From: Dicyema japonicum
Taxonomy: Eukaryota > Dicyemida > Rhombozoa > Dicyemidae
NCBI GenBank assembly: GCA_011109175.1
Contig: RDEW01000034.1
Location: 106,670-148,329, forward strand
Reading direction: 5' to 3'
DNA length: 41,660 nt
Shown: positions 30,000 to 39,990 of the stretch, piece after piece
Position numbering within the stretch: position 1 is the stretch's first letter
Layout: each line of letters opens with the position of its first letter
The notes under the pieces: model-generated
What the model was told of the DNA's origin: nothing
Seen by the model: only the letters and a program-made list of their open reading frames with translations
Databases searched by the model: none
Program-made: the position numbers and the translations under genes

Positions 30000-30700
30000 T
30001 TTATTGGTTCCGTTGATATAATAATTAGAGACCACACTAATTAATCATGTGATCCCAGCAAGCTCCAGCAGAGACCTTTAACTTAGCCCGACCTTTTTTC
30101 CATATACCCCAAATAAGCACGTATACGTGAATCTTCATAGTCAACACGGGAAGTTCTATGGTTCATGCGTATCATAGATTCTAGAGTCATTGAGGCTGGG
30201 ACTCTCCAAAAGTCATTCCTTCCGTAATTTTAGAGGCGTTCTTTCGGTTATCCTTGATCTCCAAAACATTTTTCCCAAGAAATGAATGGACCCCAGATTA
30301 AACATGCATAAGAAATGTGTGGCACTGAATTAGTTTTACAATGTTGTTGAAGATTTAGCATCAACATGAGGGTTATATGTTGCCTTGAAGAAGATTGAGT
30401 TAAGGGCTCTTAAGCTGATATTTGTAATCAAGGATTTGTTCTGTTGCTTGATCAACGCATTCACAATTCAACCCTTGACACTGTATTCGCAGACAAATAA
30501 GCACGTAAAGTACATATGTGAATGCTCTAGGCTTTTTCTAATTTAATTATCCCACATTTCCTGTCAAACACACAAGATTCAACCGCCAGGATCTTAAAGG
30601 AGATTTTATCATTCAAGTGAGTTACTGCAGACAACTTGCACCGAATTCAACACGTGTAAATATAGCTTTTCCTTATTTGCGAATCGGACAAGGACGCGGT
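30000..30700. other. Tail-like motif, otherwise no gene
   Basis: GAGACCACACTAATTAATCA then TGTGATCCCAGCAAGCTCC (30027-30065) resembles the minus-orientation tail motif. The remainder to 30700 shows no coding content that I can support. Confidence 0.35.
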
Positions 30701-30707
30701 TACCTTA

Positions 30708-30953
30708 ATGCAGTCAATGTCATCGACTCACGTGACTCGACGTCTAGCTAAACAAAATCCCCTTAAGGTGATTCATATTAAAACAAACCTTCTCATAAAT
30801 GATAGGCATCTGTTAGAACTGAAAATTGATGAGTCTGTTCAACGGTGCGAGGCAGAACACAAAGACAAGCTTCGACATACTATCTTCTTGCAAAATCCCC
30901 TTGTAATTGAATTTATTTGTTTTATAAATTATTTTACAATATGGCAAATTTAA
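30708..30953 (+). CDS. Hypothetical small ORF
   Basis: 81 codons. The N-terminal half is basic and polar (THVTRRLAKQNPLKVIHIKT), the middle charged (DESVQRCEAEHKDKLRH), and the end hydrophobic (VIEFICFINYFTIW). No family recognised, and the start codon choice is uncertain. It may be a fragment. Confidence 0.25.
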   Translation: MQSMSSTHVTRRLAKQNPLKVIHIKTNLLINDRHLLELKIDESVQRCEAEHKDKLRHTIFLQNPLVIEFICFINYFTIWQI

Positions 30954-31046
30954 TACAATTGTACATAATTCGTCGTGTGACGCCACGTGTGTTGTTTTCA
31001 TCGTCTTTTTCTGTTCTACGTTAATATATTTTCTGTTATATATAAT

Positions 31047-31115
31047 ATGTCACATGGGCAACATGAAGCCTATGAACAACCTGTTTTTTTTACATTCCAT
31101 GGTAACCAGAATATA
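31047..31115 (+). repeat. Inverted repeat arm (left)
   Basis: TATGTCACATG-..-GCCTATG..CAACCTGTTTTTT..TTCCATGGTAA pairs with the reverse complement of about 31590-31660, with mismatches. The right arm encodes the start of the ORF at 31443-31655, so this arm is an inverted partial copy of that coding sequence. Confidence 0.65.
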
Positions 31116-31442
31116 CATAATATGACTTTCTTGTAATTTACAAGAACAACATTTAACTAATTCATTAATTCTAAATAAAAAATTAATTTAAATTGTATTT
31201 ATTAAATGGCTAACCTGATTTCTTTTAATTTTAATAGCATGGCTTTAGTGATTTTGTATGTCTCAATTTAGCGGGTATATCAGAGATCTTATCGAATATG
31301 ACAAAATTAAAAAGATATTATGTGGAATCAATTTTTGGTGTATTTAATTAAGGTACGAATCGCGAAAGATCATGGAACTAACCCAGCATTGATGCTTGAA
31401 AAGTTTAATCCAACTATTCTGATACTTGCGAAATAGTCTTAT

Positions 31443-31655
31443 CTAATTCACGTGTAGAGGTATTTTTCGAATGTATTTATAGGTTGAATTTTCTGATGGA
31501 TGAAGAAGACCGGTCTTAATGTCAAGACTTAAAAAATAATTGTTTTTTATTATATTAAATAAATTCTTTGCTAAATCTAGCAATTGATATCTTATTACCA
31601 TGGAAACACATGAAAAAACAGGTTGCCCATAGGCATCAAGCCATTCATGTGACAT
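31443..31655 (-). CDS. Hypothetical ORF, 70 codons
   Basis: From ATG 31655 the minus frame begins MSHEWLDAYGQPVFSCVSMV, continues through LLDLAKNLFNIIKNNYFLSL and ends at TAG after PLHVN. No domain recognised. Its first 20-25 codons are duplicated in inverted orientation at 31047-31115, where the frame is changed. It may be one exon of a longer gene or a gene fragment mobilised by rearrangement. Confidence 0.3.
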   Translation of the reverse strand: MSHEWLDAYGQPVFSCVSMVIRYQLLDLAKNLFNIIKNNYFLSLDIKTGLLHPSENSTYKYIRKIPLHVN

Positions 31656-31859
31656 ATTTTTTATTTTTTGTATCAATATTTTGAAATTTTATTGGTTTTT
31701 TCTGAAAAATTATCATTATTGCGAAAAGAATGCTGCGATTTTTTATTGTCGGTGTTCTGTTTCACAGACAGTGATATAGCCTTTACTTCCTGCAATTGAG
31801 CCTTTTTGAAATATGGTTAAATTCTAAACTGTCTTCAAATCTTATGTTGTTCTTTTCGT

Positions 31860-32091
31860 TCATTTTTTACTCAGATTAGCTTTCAATGTATAGACTTTTG
31901 AGACATCGTCCTCTTCTATTAAGCCAACTTCTTCGATTCGAGGGCTGTCTCCTTCTGCAATGTAACCACGTCATTGTACAGCCACGCCACATTTTCTCAC
32001 CGTGGATTGAATCTCCAACAATCAAAGATTTTTTCTTATTTTCGGCTGTGAATCTACAACAACCTAGTAACAAATAAGAAGGATCAATCAT
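31860..32091 (-). CDS. Possible exon(s) of an unknown gene
   Basis: One minus frame contains RGYIAEGDSPRIEEVGLIEE...TLKANLSKK and stops at 31860-31862. Another frame just upstream reads ENKKKSLIVGDSIHG. GT...AG intervals of 31 or 46 nt ending at a TTGCAG near 31945 would join them in phase, but both are longer than the introns in the ZYG11/ZER1-like gene. The mix of acidic and hydrophobic residues looks protein-like. No family recognised. Confidence 0.25.
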
Positions 32092-32880
32092 TATTGCATT
32101 ATTGGGCGTTTTTTGGACCCACTCTTGTCTTCCCCTTATTCACTTGAATCACCTATACTACATTTCTTTGTTTACACTATGATCGAACTAGAACTATGAC
32201 TGAGGACACTTGTCGCCTTTCCGAGTAATATAATTTCTAGTCCAACCTACAGTGCAGGTGAACAGTCTCGCGAAGCCAACACAACATCATCCGCATAGGA
32301 AAGTAGAACAGATTATCAGATGATATAAGTAAGACTAATTAATTTCTATTCTTTCCCACAGAATAAAGAATTGACTACAGAACATTGATTCTAAACTAAT
32401 CTAACCATGCAAGAACTAGTTGCTTGAGCTGGACTAACGATAAAGTCATCCTTGTGGCTCGCCGTTAGGAGGAATTTATAGCCGGACGATGTGAAGTCCC
32501 TAGTATACTTCCTCTCTGTCTGCTGAAATATAGTATGAATTCTAATGTCCCAATTCGCATAGTTATGATCTTTTTATAAAACCTTGTTTGATTTCTCATT
32601 TTGTCTCGGTTAGTTCTTTTGACCACATTTTGTTCCCACTAAGAATGATCTCTAACTTAGGACAACCGACTGAATGTACGTTTTCATTGAGACACCAATC
32701 GATAAGAAGCATTGTTTAATTATGGTTAGAAATAATTGAGAATATATAACAGCGTCAAAGTTATCTTAAGTGGCATAAATGATACACAAATACTCTCACC
32801 AATAAAACACGATTTTGAAAAATATGTATTTTTATAATTTTAAAATTTTTTTTTCAAAAGAAACAATTTATTAAAATAAA
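32092..32880. other. No gene seen
   Basis: No long frame, RNA gene or clear repeat recognised in this segment. Confidence 0.4.
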
Positions 32881-32889
32881 TTAAAATTG

Positions 32890-33540
32890 TTATGAAAGCT
32901 CTCCTTATGGGCTACAGGCATCGAGTACGCAATGAGAGTTACCTCTCATAATCGCGAGCCTAACTTTCACCCTTCAAGCCATCCAATTAACCTGATAAAA
33001 TCTGAAATGCTCGTGCCAATCACGGCAGACTTCTCAAAGGAGATCGGCTAGAAAACGAACCACTCCACGATGGTACTTCATCCTTTTCATATATTTGGCA
33101 GTCTCTCTGCAAAACCCACGTGCATCGAGGACTATATAGACCCATTAGATAAAGTTTCTATGTAAGTTGAATCCCAACCAATAAACCTCCCTCGGGTTTT
33201 TGTGTCATTTAGGTTCTTTCTATCATCTCTGTCAAGACCAACAGCTTCCAAGAGGAAGTGAGCCCTGCGCCTCTGACAACTCTCATGACAGTCGCGTTTA
33301 ATGTGGTGTACGAAGAAATCTTCCTGAGTTTACTCTGCATGAGTTCTCCAAGTAGAACCCACCACATCGGCGTCAGCTTTCAGGTAGACGCCAAGGTCTA
33401 GCCGAAGAGCAACTCCAACGGGGATTATATTCTTGTCAAGCTAAGTACCGACTGCCCGTATCGGGAAGCATTGAGCCAGGATCCAGAATTCTCAGCAACG
33501 CTGCATTCAGAACTCTGCAACGATGGGTATTTGCGGATTG
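32890..33540 (-). pseudogene. RLE-type LINE, strongly decayed C-terminus
   Basis: Minus-strand pieces in different frames still line up in family order: AALLRILDPGS near 33490, then IPVGVALRLDLGVYLKAD (33350-33430; family LRIGVALRLGL), an IKRDCHESCQ and EAVGLDRDD block (33200-33290; family IIKRAL and LEPVGLDRGD). Last comes RLAIMRGNSHCVLDACSP near 32910 (C-terminal RGNAA block). The PDG motif is not readable. Many frameshifts; the copy is older than the others. Confidence 0.65.
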
Positions 33541-33753
33541 TTTAAGTCCATTAAGCTTTTTTCACAAAGGATTTCATCCCAGAGGTGATTCTATCGAATT
33601 AAAAAATTAAAACTTTATAGTTATTTGAGCGAATATCTTCACAATTTTGAAAAGAAATACCCGCGCAGCCAGTGTGGCCACTGTATGGACCTCTGATTGA
33701 TTGCTTTTTAGGGTAATAAATTGCTTTTTTGTGGGCATACACGAAAATCTGGA

Positions 33754-33822
33754 GCAGACATCCTAGTGGTTAGTGCTGTCCCTTGCGTATCACATAGCCG
33801 TGAGTTCGTTCCTCTCACAGGT
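33754..33822 (+). repeat. tRNA-derived SINE head
   Basis: TCCTAGTGGTTAGTGCTGTC (box A-like) and CCGTGAGTTCGTTCCTCTC (box B-like) lie about 30 bases apart. It shares TGGTTAGTGCTGTC with 3571-3640. Not a foldable tRNA. Confidence 0.55.
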
Positions 33823-33890
33823 AAGGAGTGATTTTCAGCCTCTTGATAGATATCTCTTTAATATTAAATTATGGATAACCATTTGTTTTA

Positions 33891-34085
33891 TTGGTCAGAA
33901 GATTAAGATGGTCTCTTCTAGATAGTACATCAACTCGGACCCCTATTTATTGTGTGGCTTGTAGAAATGATGGAATGTATGTGCAGATTGGAGGAACTTT
34001 GAAGAATCTACTATACGAGAGAACAAGAGCTTGCGAGTATGTTATCAATATGACAATGGTATGTGAGTTGAATTCCCCTTTTTGA
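33891..34085 (+). pseudogene. GIY-YIG nuclease-like fragment, probable Penelope element
   Basis: The frame contains TPIYCVACRNDGMYVQIGGT and then LKNLLYERTRACEYVIN. This matches the layout of GIY-YIG domains attached to Penelope-like retroelements (VYKIPC..CxxxYVGETGRxLKxRLxEHxRAC). The conserved catalytic Arg in LKxR is Leu here and the YIG glycine context is altered, so it would be inactive. No reverse transcriptase was recognised upstream. No ATG start. Short similarity only, so moderate confidence. Confidence 0.45.
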
Positions 34086-34869
34086 TCATAAACTTCTTGT
34101 TCTATTTTCAATTCCTTCTTTTCATTAGCCTTGCGTCATGAATCCGCTTGCTTCAACAAGCACACAATACTATGACATCATGCACCTAAGAAAATCATTT
34201 ATTATTTAATTTTAAATAAATAAATAAATAAGTATAATAAATAAATAATTTACTATTTGATGACTTTGGTAATTTTCGTTACTTTTTCATTCTCCTTAAA
34301 GCGGTTTTTAAAAAATTGACAACTTTTTAGTGGAGAGTGTTATATCCCCCTCTGTAGAAATGTCTATAAGACAAATTCACTAGAGGAAATCTTCCGAATT
34401 AGTAAAACTAGTGTACTTAATGAAACTTTAAATATTGTCATAAAAATTATAAATAAAATCCAACAGAAAATATGCCCGCTTATTCAATATTTTTTGAATT
34501 GACGCGGAAAAAACGTGCATACGTATTATTCCCTTAAAAATGAAATTGACTTAGGTTCGCCGTTATCAAATGGAATTGCATTGAACAGATTTGTCACTTT
34601 TTATGTACATTTGTTGAATTTTAGAAATTAGGAGATGATAGCAACGATTTTAATGCATCGCAAAATTTTTTTTTTGATTTGTCTTTTTTCGAAACTTAAT
34701 GAGGTTAGTAGAAATAATACTACATTTAGGTATCTTTGATGTCACAAATTAATTATGTAACAATAATAAAAAATGTTGAAAGAATAATAAAATCTTTTTT
34801 GATAAAATCTAAATTTTTAATATTTTTAATGGAAGATTGATCATTCAAATCCATAGTTTTAAACTCTGA
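34086..34869. other. AT-rich, no gene seen
   Basis: Very AT-rich. Probably the body of the hAT-like element whose transposase end lies at 34870-35136, but no upstream transposase blocks can be read. Confidence 0.35.
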
Positions 34870-35136
34870 TGCCGAATTAGAGAGATCTCAAAAAATAACA
34901 CATTTTATGAAATTAATTTTCAGAAAATCTCAATTTCTCAGTTTTGGCAGAATTTGAAGATTAAAATTTGGAATTCGATCTCTCAGATAATCTTGTACTT
35001 TCAGACTTCATATCTTCTTGAAAGTGGATTCAGCTCACTTAATTATTTATTAAAAAGTGAGCGAAATAAATTGAAAGTTTGTGATGTTCGACTTCATTTA
35101 AGTCAAATCAAGCCTGATATCGAATTGTTGGCTTAA
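34870..35136 (+). pseudogene. hAT transposase C-terminal dimerisation region
   Basis: The 88-codon frame reads SQFWQNL, then YFQTSYLLESGFSSLNYLL, SERNKLKVCDVRLHLS and IKPDIELLA before the stop. This is the C-terminal block typical of ZBED5/SCAND3-like hAT transposases (TSYLxESGFSxxxxLxxKxRNxL then LRLxLSxIxPxI). The frame runs upstream only to 34870, where a stop interrupts it, so the catalytic core is missing. Confidence 0.8.
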
Positions 35137-35915
35137 AGTCATCACTAATGGCTCATTAAGAACATTGGCTATGAACTATTCTGGACTAGATCAGTTGCTC
35201 AGAGTCGCTGTAGACAGAAAAAATGTACATAAAGCAGATAAAGGATGAAATATTTGGATTTTGTGGAGGATCCAGTATCGACGAAGGCTTGCTTCGACGA
35301 GATGCGAACGTTGTCGAGAAAATTAAATTAAAAATATGAAATTTAAAAAATTTTCACTTGATGTTAAAATATGTCACAGTTCAGAGCTACCAGAACTGCG
35401 AGGTTTTAAAAATATTAATATTTGTTAATAAAAAAATACATTTCTGAAGTTTTATTCATTAAATATCTGAAATTATTAATTTTTTCCATATTATTTTGGA
35501 GATCGTGATCTTCTGCAAACCAACATCCCATCAAAATTATTGATTGAATGTAGCATGTTTTCATTTTATTTGGAAAATGGTTGACCAAACTATTTTTTAC
35601 AATAAAATTTATAAAACATTTTTTTTAATTTTTATATTCATTATTCGTATTATTTAAACAAGAATCACCTGCAATTCTATTCATCCTATCATTTCTCTCT
35701 TTGAGATGAGCCGATTCTGTTAAGCAGGGTCAGTGACCTGCTTCTTTAATTCCTGACGTTTCCACGGCGACTGGTTCAAAATGAACTGTCCATCAAAAAT
35801 TTTGTACTTTTTTCATCTTTAAGGTCTCAACTTTTTCTGAAGCAGAGCCTAGTTGCAGTCATATCAAGGTTGGGGGAGGGAGGCAATCCACACAGTTCCA
35901 TCTTCTAGTTAATTA
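35137..35915. other. AT-rich, no gene seen
   Basis: No coding or RNA content recognised between the hAT end and the minus-strand LINE remnant. Confidence 0.4.
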
Positions 35916-36273
35916 TTAGTAGGAGTTCAGGATTTCGGTTCTCATCCGAAAGCCATCGATCCTGTCTTCCACCACCTTATGAATCGAGTTTAGTAGTTTA
36001 CCCTCTTCCTCGCTCAAATCATCGATGCCCACTGCCATATTAATTTCCGCTCTTCTTTTTACTCCATAAACGAAAATATTTTGTCCTTCTTTGTTGAGAA
36101 GTATCATCCCTCACACCCATATAGTAAGCTAGGCAGAATAATCCCTGGAAGATAAACAGGAAGGTCTCCTTGTAGACTTGTAATTGCGCGGTACATAAAA
36201 GGCCCCAGGCAGATCTTTTCTTTCTTACTTTAATGTCATTAAGAATGTGTCTTCGTGATCGATTGTGACCCAA
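35916..36273 (-). pseudogene. LINE reverse-transcriptase thumb fragment
   Basis: Minus frames contain HILNDIKVRKKRSAWGLL, a frameshifted IILPSLLYGCEG, then LLNKEGQNIF and INMAVGIDDLSEEEGKLL. This order fits the thumb region of endonuclease-reverse transcriptase LINEs (I.xRixxArxaFxxL ... vlptLLYGcExWtL). Two frame changes near 36075-36130. No catalytic motif remains. Confidence 0.5.
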
Positions 36274-36369
36274 AGTAACTGAGTGACCACACTCTCGTTA
36301 CTCCCACTGTGTATAGCTGATCATGTGCCGTCTAAACCGACTTATCCTCATTGAGTTAGAGTTTTCCGT

Positions 36370-36445
36370 AGAGCTTCAGCTGTCAGGTGATCCTGGCCTC
36401 CTTAAACAGTCGTCTCATCTTGGTTCGGCGTTCGTCCCGAGAACC
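36370..36445 (-). repeat. Tail motif relative
   Basis: CAGGTGATCCTGGCCTCCTT followed by AACAGTCGTCTCATCTTGGTTC resembles CAGGTGATCCCAGCTTCCCT at 11392 and its neighbours, in the same orientation. The overlapping ORFs on both strands (36323-36649 and 36383-36574) show no domain. Confidence 0.35.
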
Positions 36446-36659
36446 GACGCACTTCTGTATATACGAGACATTTTTGGGAATTTCGGAGCTGTCAATAGGT
36501 CTCCCGTTCTCCCCACTAGTTCTTCGAAAGGAGTTGGAATTATCGGGGACGAGAAAAACCTTTATACGGTCCATATGACTGTTGTTTGCAAGACATTAAT
36601 CTTCTTCAGGTTCGTATTGAACAGGAGTGTCCCCCATGCAGCACAGTAAACTGATTGTC

Positions 36660-37044
36660 GGTTGTATGTATTATAGTGAGTTTAGAGTAGAGTAGAAACA
36701 ATATTTGTATATTCAGGAAGTGTTCTACAAAGTTTAGTTTTTGTAGAGAAGAAAATGTGACGGTGCTAACTATTTATTGAATGACATGAGGGGTCTTAAA
36801 GATACCCTATAACTCGATAGAGTTTGGAGGGAATTAAGTCTCCATGAAGAGTAAAAAGAGGTGCAGAGTTTGTTAGTCTTCTATTTGTTGTAAAAATCAT
36901 TGTGCAAGACTTCTATTAGTAGTAAAACCTTATAAAATAAGTTCCTCATAAGTAGGCTACCATTAGCCCGGATTAGTCTAGACAGTCCCAGATTTGGAGC
37001 TTTGCCGCAGATTTAAGTGTCCTAGATTATCAAATTTATTATTA
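36660..37044. other. No gene seen
   Basis: Short frames only; no repeat recognised. Confidence 0.4.
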
Positions 37045-37110
37045 CAGTCGGACCCCGGTTTAGGGCACACCTCGGCTATGGGGCACCCGTATTTTGGGCA
37101 TTTTTTAATG
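37045..37110 (+). mobile_element. Pogo/Tigger-like terminal repeat
   Basis: Directly after a TA dinucleotide, CAGTCGGACCCCGGTTTAGG continues with GGCACACCTCGGCTATGGGGC. A CAGT(C)G...-initiated end next to TA is typical of pogo/Tigger elements. Internal degenerate repeats (GGGCAC, GGGCAT) are also typical. No opposite end and no DDE transposase could be recognised nearby. Confidence 0.4.
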
Positions 37111-37249
37111 ACGAGTTTCCTACTAATTTTTTGAATTTAAAATTTAATGACCCCGCTTAGGGGCACCATAATTTATTTAATTTATTTTTTGGTTAAACAA
37201 TTATTTTATTTAAAATACTTTACACGTGTATTTTTAAATTATTTTTCTC

Positions 37250-37495
37250 GAACGAAAATTTTCCGTGGTGCCAAGTGGAGAGTTTGTCAAAATTATTTTC
37301 CTTCCTTCCGATGGCGCACTGGATCCACCTTACTGAAGAAGCGCCCAATGCCTGGCCGGCATCAAGAGGATCCAACAATATTTCCCCGGGGACAACGTCG
37401 TAACTGGAGACAAGTTCTGGAATGCTGAAACGAGTCTGGATCAAGGAGTTAGTCACTTGGGTTACCCTTGGTCTTTGGAATTTAATTTCCATCAG
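37250..37495 (-). repeat. Dispersed ~250-bp repeat with tail motif
   Basis: Reverse complement matches 175-330 (TTGGATCCTCTTGATGCC, AGTAAGGTGGATCC). Its plus-strand right end carries GGATCAAGGAGTTAGTCACTT then ACCCTTGGTCTTTGGAATTTAA, the tail motif also seen at 26880-26930. This copy therefore links the dispersed repeat body to the tail. Confidence 0.55.
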
Positions 37496-37855
37496 CGAAT
37501 AAAGAAAAACATTATTTCGTTTCTGAATACAAGATCGGTTCAAGACCAAGAACCTGAATTTGTTTTGAATTCAAAGTCCTCAAATCAATGCTATTATTGG
37601 ATGACCTAATGTACCAAACGATCGCTTTTAAGAGCTTAAAAATATTAATTTGAGAAAGTTATTTAACTTATTGGCTCGGCATGGTCAGAAATTACTAAAA
37701 AACATTCAAAAATTGCTGGGAAATGATTAAAGATTACGATAAAGATCAAACAAAGACGATTTTGACTCTGAGTTAGTTAAAAATATTATTACAGGTAACA
37801 TAGTTACAAAAGTAATTACGAACAACGAAGAAGTTCACATAGACGATTATGCTCC
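37496..37855. other. AT-rich, no gene seen
   Basis: No coding content recognised before the hAT-like end at 37856. Confidence 0.4.
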
Positions 37856-38550
37856 CAGGGGTCGGCAACCGTGGCTCTTTGGGTTTTTTATGTGGATCTT
37901 TCAATTATCGCAAATGATTACCTACATCTCCAATAAGCATTTTCAAAATAGTGTTCTTCTTGCAAAATGATTTTAATGTATATTTTATACTATATAATAT
38001 TTAAATGCTATTTTATATTAAATTGTTATTTTTATTTTAATAATTACATCTTTTTGCATATTTTAAAAAAATCTTACTCGCTTAATCATATATTCTGTTT
38101 GTGGCTTTTGTCTATAAATGAGAAAATAATTAAAAACGGATATAAAACGTCTTTTTCAACTTCAATGGACTGATACTTTTGCCAGCATATCAAGCTCAGA
38201 GTACCTTCCAAAATGTCTCCTTTTCGACGATCATTCAACAAGAGAAAAAAGTCAAATCTGGAGAGACACTATGAGATTTCAAAAATGGGAAAACCATTCA
38301 CAGATGATCCCACTTTTTCTAAAATTGTCACAACAACTATTTCAAAATTTTACGAATAAATAAAGATTTTAAATCAAATTAAAAATAAACCGTTATCCTC
38401 AGAAACAATTGTGAATAGAACTAGATGTCTTGCAATGTGAAGATGCAGCAACTTGATGACCTTAAAATAGCTCTGCAATTTCGATCAAAGTAGATAAGTC
38501 ATGTGATTTAAGTAAACGGCTCAGATTTTTATAAACTCAACATTATTTGT
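37856..38550 (+). mobile_element. hAT element 5' end and N-terminal transposase remnant
   Basis: CAGGGGTCGGCAACC then GTGGCTCTTTGGG (37856 on) is the classic 5' terminus of a group of hAT elements (CAGGGGTCGGCAAC...GGCTC). From about 38170, decayed plus-strand frames read LRVPSKMSPF, NLERHYEISKMGKPFTDD and LSSETIVNRTRCLAM. This resembles the N-terminal half of ZBED5/GTF2IRD2-like transposases (NLERHY, KxxKPFTDxxF, LSxxTVxRR). Stops follow. The flanking 8 bases TATGCTCC would be a target-site duplication, but no 3' end was found. Confidence 0.6.
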
Positions 38551-39177
38551 CCCCATTTATACTTTACGTTTCTCAAGACTTTTTTAAAAATCACTGTCAC
38601 CGTCCCTATGTGGAACTCAACTAGAACCAATCAAAATAAAAATTAGTTCTCTAGGTAAGTCAGATTTTTCTGAGTTGAATATTGTAATTTTTTAGCTAAA
38701 ATCGTTAATATTTTAAAAACATAAAATGGCAAAAAACTAGTTAATATGAATAGAATGTCTTAATTATATTTTATTATTCTTAATTAACAAAAAACTCTAT
38801 TAATATTTAAAAATAAAAAAAACATCATTTTATTTCTGCACGTTGTTTTAGTTCAAGTTGAGCTTGGATGAGTTGCGTCAGATAATTGAATATCTAGAAA
38901 ATGGATACTAAGAAATTTGTGACAGGCTAAATGATAAACATATATTTGACGACCAAGAGCACCATGGATTCAAGGACAGGTAGAGAGGTATCATTTATAT
39001 AATGTATAGGCTTTATCAATCTCTTAAAAATGGTTAACTGATTAGGATCGATGTTATGCATTGATTATGGTGTATGTTGAAGATTGCTTAGGGATGGTTG
39101 TCAAAGATTCAAGGTAATGTACCAACTTTCTGAACCATCCTTAATGATGAAGATGTGAATTTTGCGAAACAATTGAG
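38551..39177. other. AT-rich, no gene seen
   Basis: No recognised coding content. A short frame near 38875 (SLDELRQIIEYLENGY) resembles no family I can name. Confidence 0.35.
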
Positions 39178-39990
39178 GTACCGAATAAAAAGAAAGCTGA
39201 ATTTTTTGTTATTGATGAAAAGCTTTATTTGAAAGCTGTCAACGGATTTTACAAACTTGTGATACCCTCAACTAGTAAAGAAGAAATGAGGATTCACCAG
39301 ACAAATCACTGTGGACATAACGCTCTGAATGCGCTTTGTCGTCGGCGCTATCAAAAGAACTGTTATTAAAAGACCGCAAGTTTGCAGTGCATAGAAATAA
39401 TTTGACGATCATAGTCATATTTTTCAGATTTACCTAATGAGAGATTTCAAGTTGATCTGATTGATCTTGAAAGGTATAGATCACTGGGTTATTTGTGAAG
39501 ATTTGAAAGTCAAAATGATCATATTTCTTTGTTGTTGTCAGTTATAAACGGCCATGTTAGAAAATTGTGTGAGGATCACATAATTACTCAAATCCATGGA
39601 AGACCTAACAATCCCCAAAGTCAAGGGATCGTTGAAAGATTCAACCAGACGATCTCACGGAGTTTATCCAAAATGATGGTTTCGGATGACAGGAAAGAGT
39701 GGATAAAGCACGTTTTTATACAATCAAACGCCTCACTCACAGGTAAAATTGTGCTTTTATTTTTTTGTAGGTGTTAGTCCGTTTCAGAGATATCGAGGGA
39801 TTCTACAACACCATTGTTAAAAATACTGTAACGGAGACAGGCGGTGAAGACAACCTGGAAAGTGTAGATAATATTGCTGAATTAACAGAGCCAGACGGTA
39901 AGGACAGCCCCGAAACATATAGTAAAGGTTTTTTGTCTATAATTATACAAAACGTGATTTTCCTCGGTAGACTTGAATTCTCCTTACTAT
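39178..39990 (+). pseudogene. KRBA2-like/LTR-type integrase remnant
   Basis: Plus-strand frames read FFVIDEKLYLKAV, then IHQTNHCGHNALNAL (a zinc-binding HH-like segment), LPNERFQVDLIDLERY (first catalytic Asp), and after a gap INGHVRKLCEDHIITQIHGR, NPQSQGIVERFNQTISR (catalytic Glu). The block with the second catalytic Asp (SDNGxEF) is missing, and stops lie near 39368-39480, so it is inactive. At 39743-39770 a 28-nt GT...TTTTTTTGTAG interval follows SNASLTG. Its removal gives GVSPFQRYRG in phase, like the SPF...RG block of the family. A second interval of 25 nt beginning near 39814 could keep the frame open into GEDNLESV; a frameshift is the alternative. Confidence 0.7.

Noticed and set aside
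35142-35160. Target duplication or 3' terminal repeat of the hAT remnant after 35136
   Set aside because: No sequence resembling the inverted CAGGGGTCGGCAAC end could be found downstream, so no element boundary is called.
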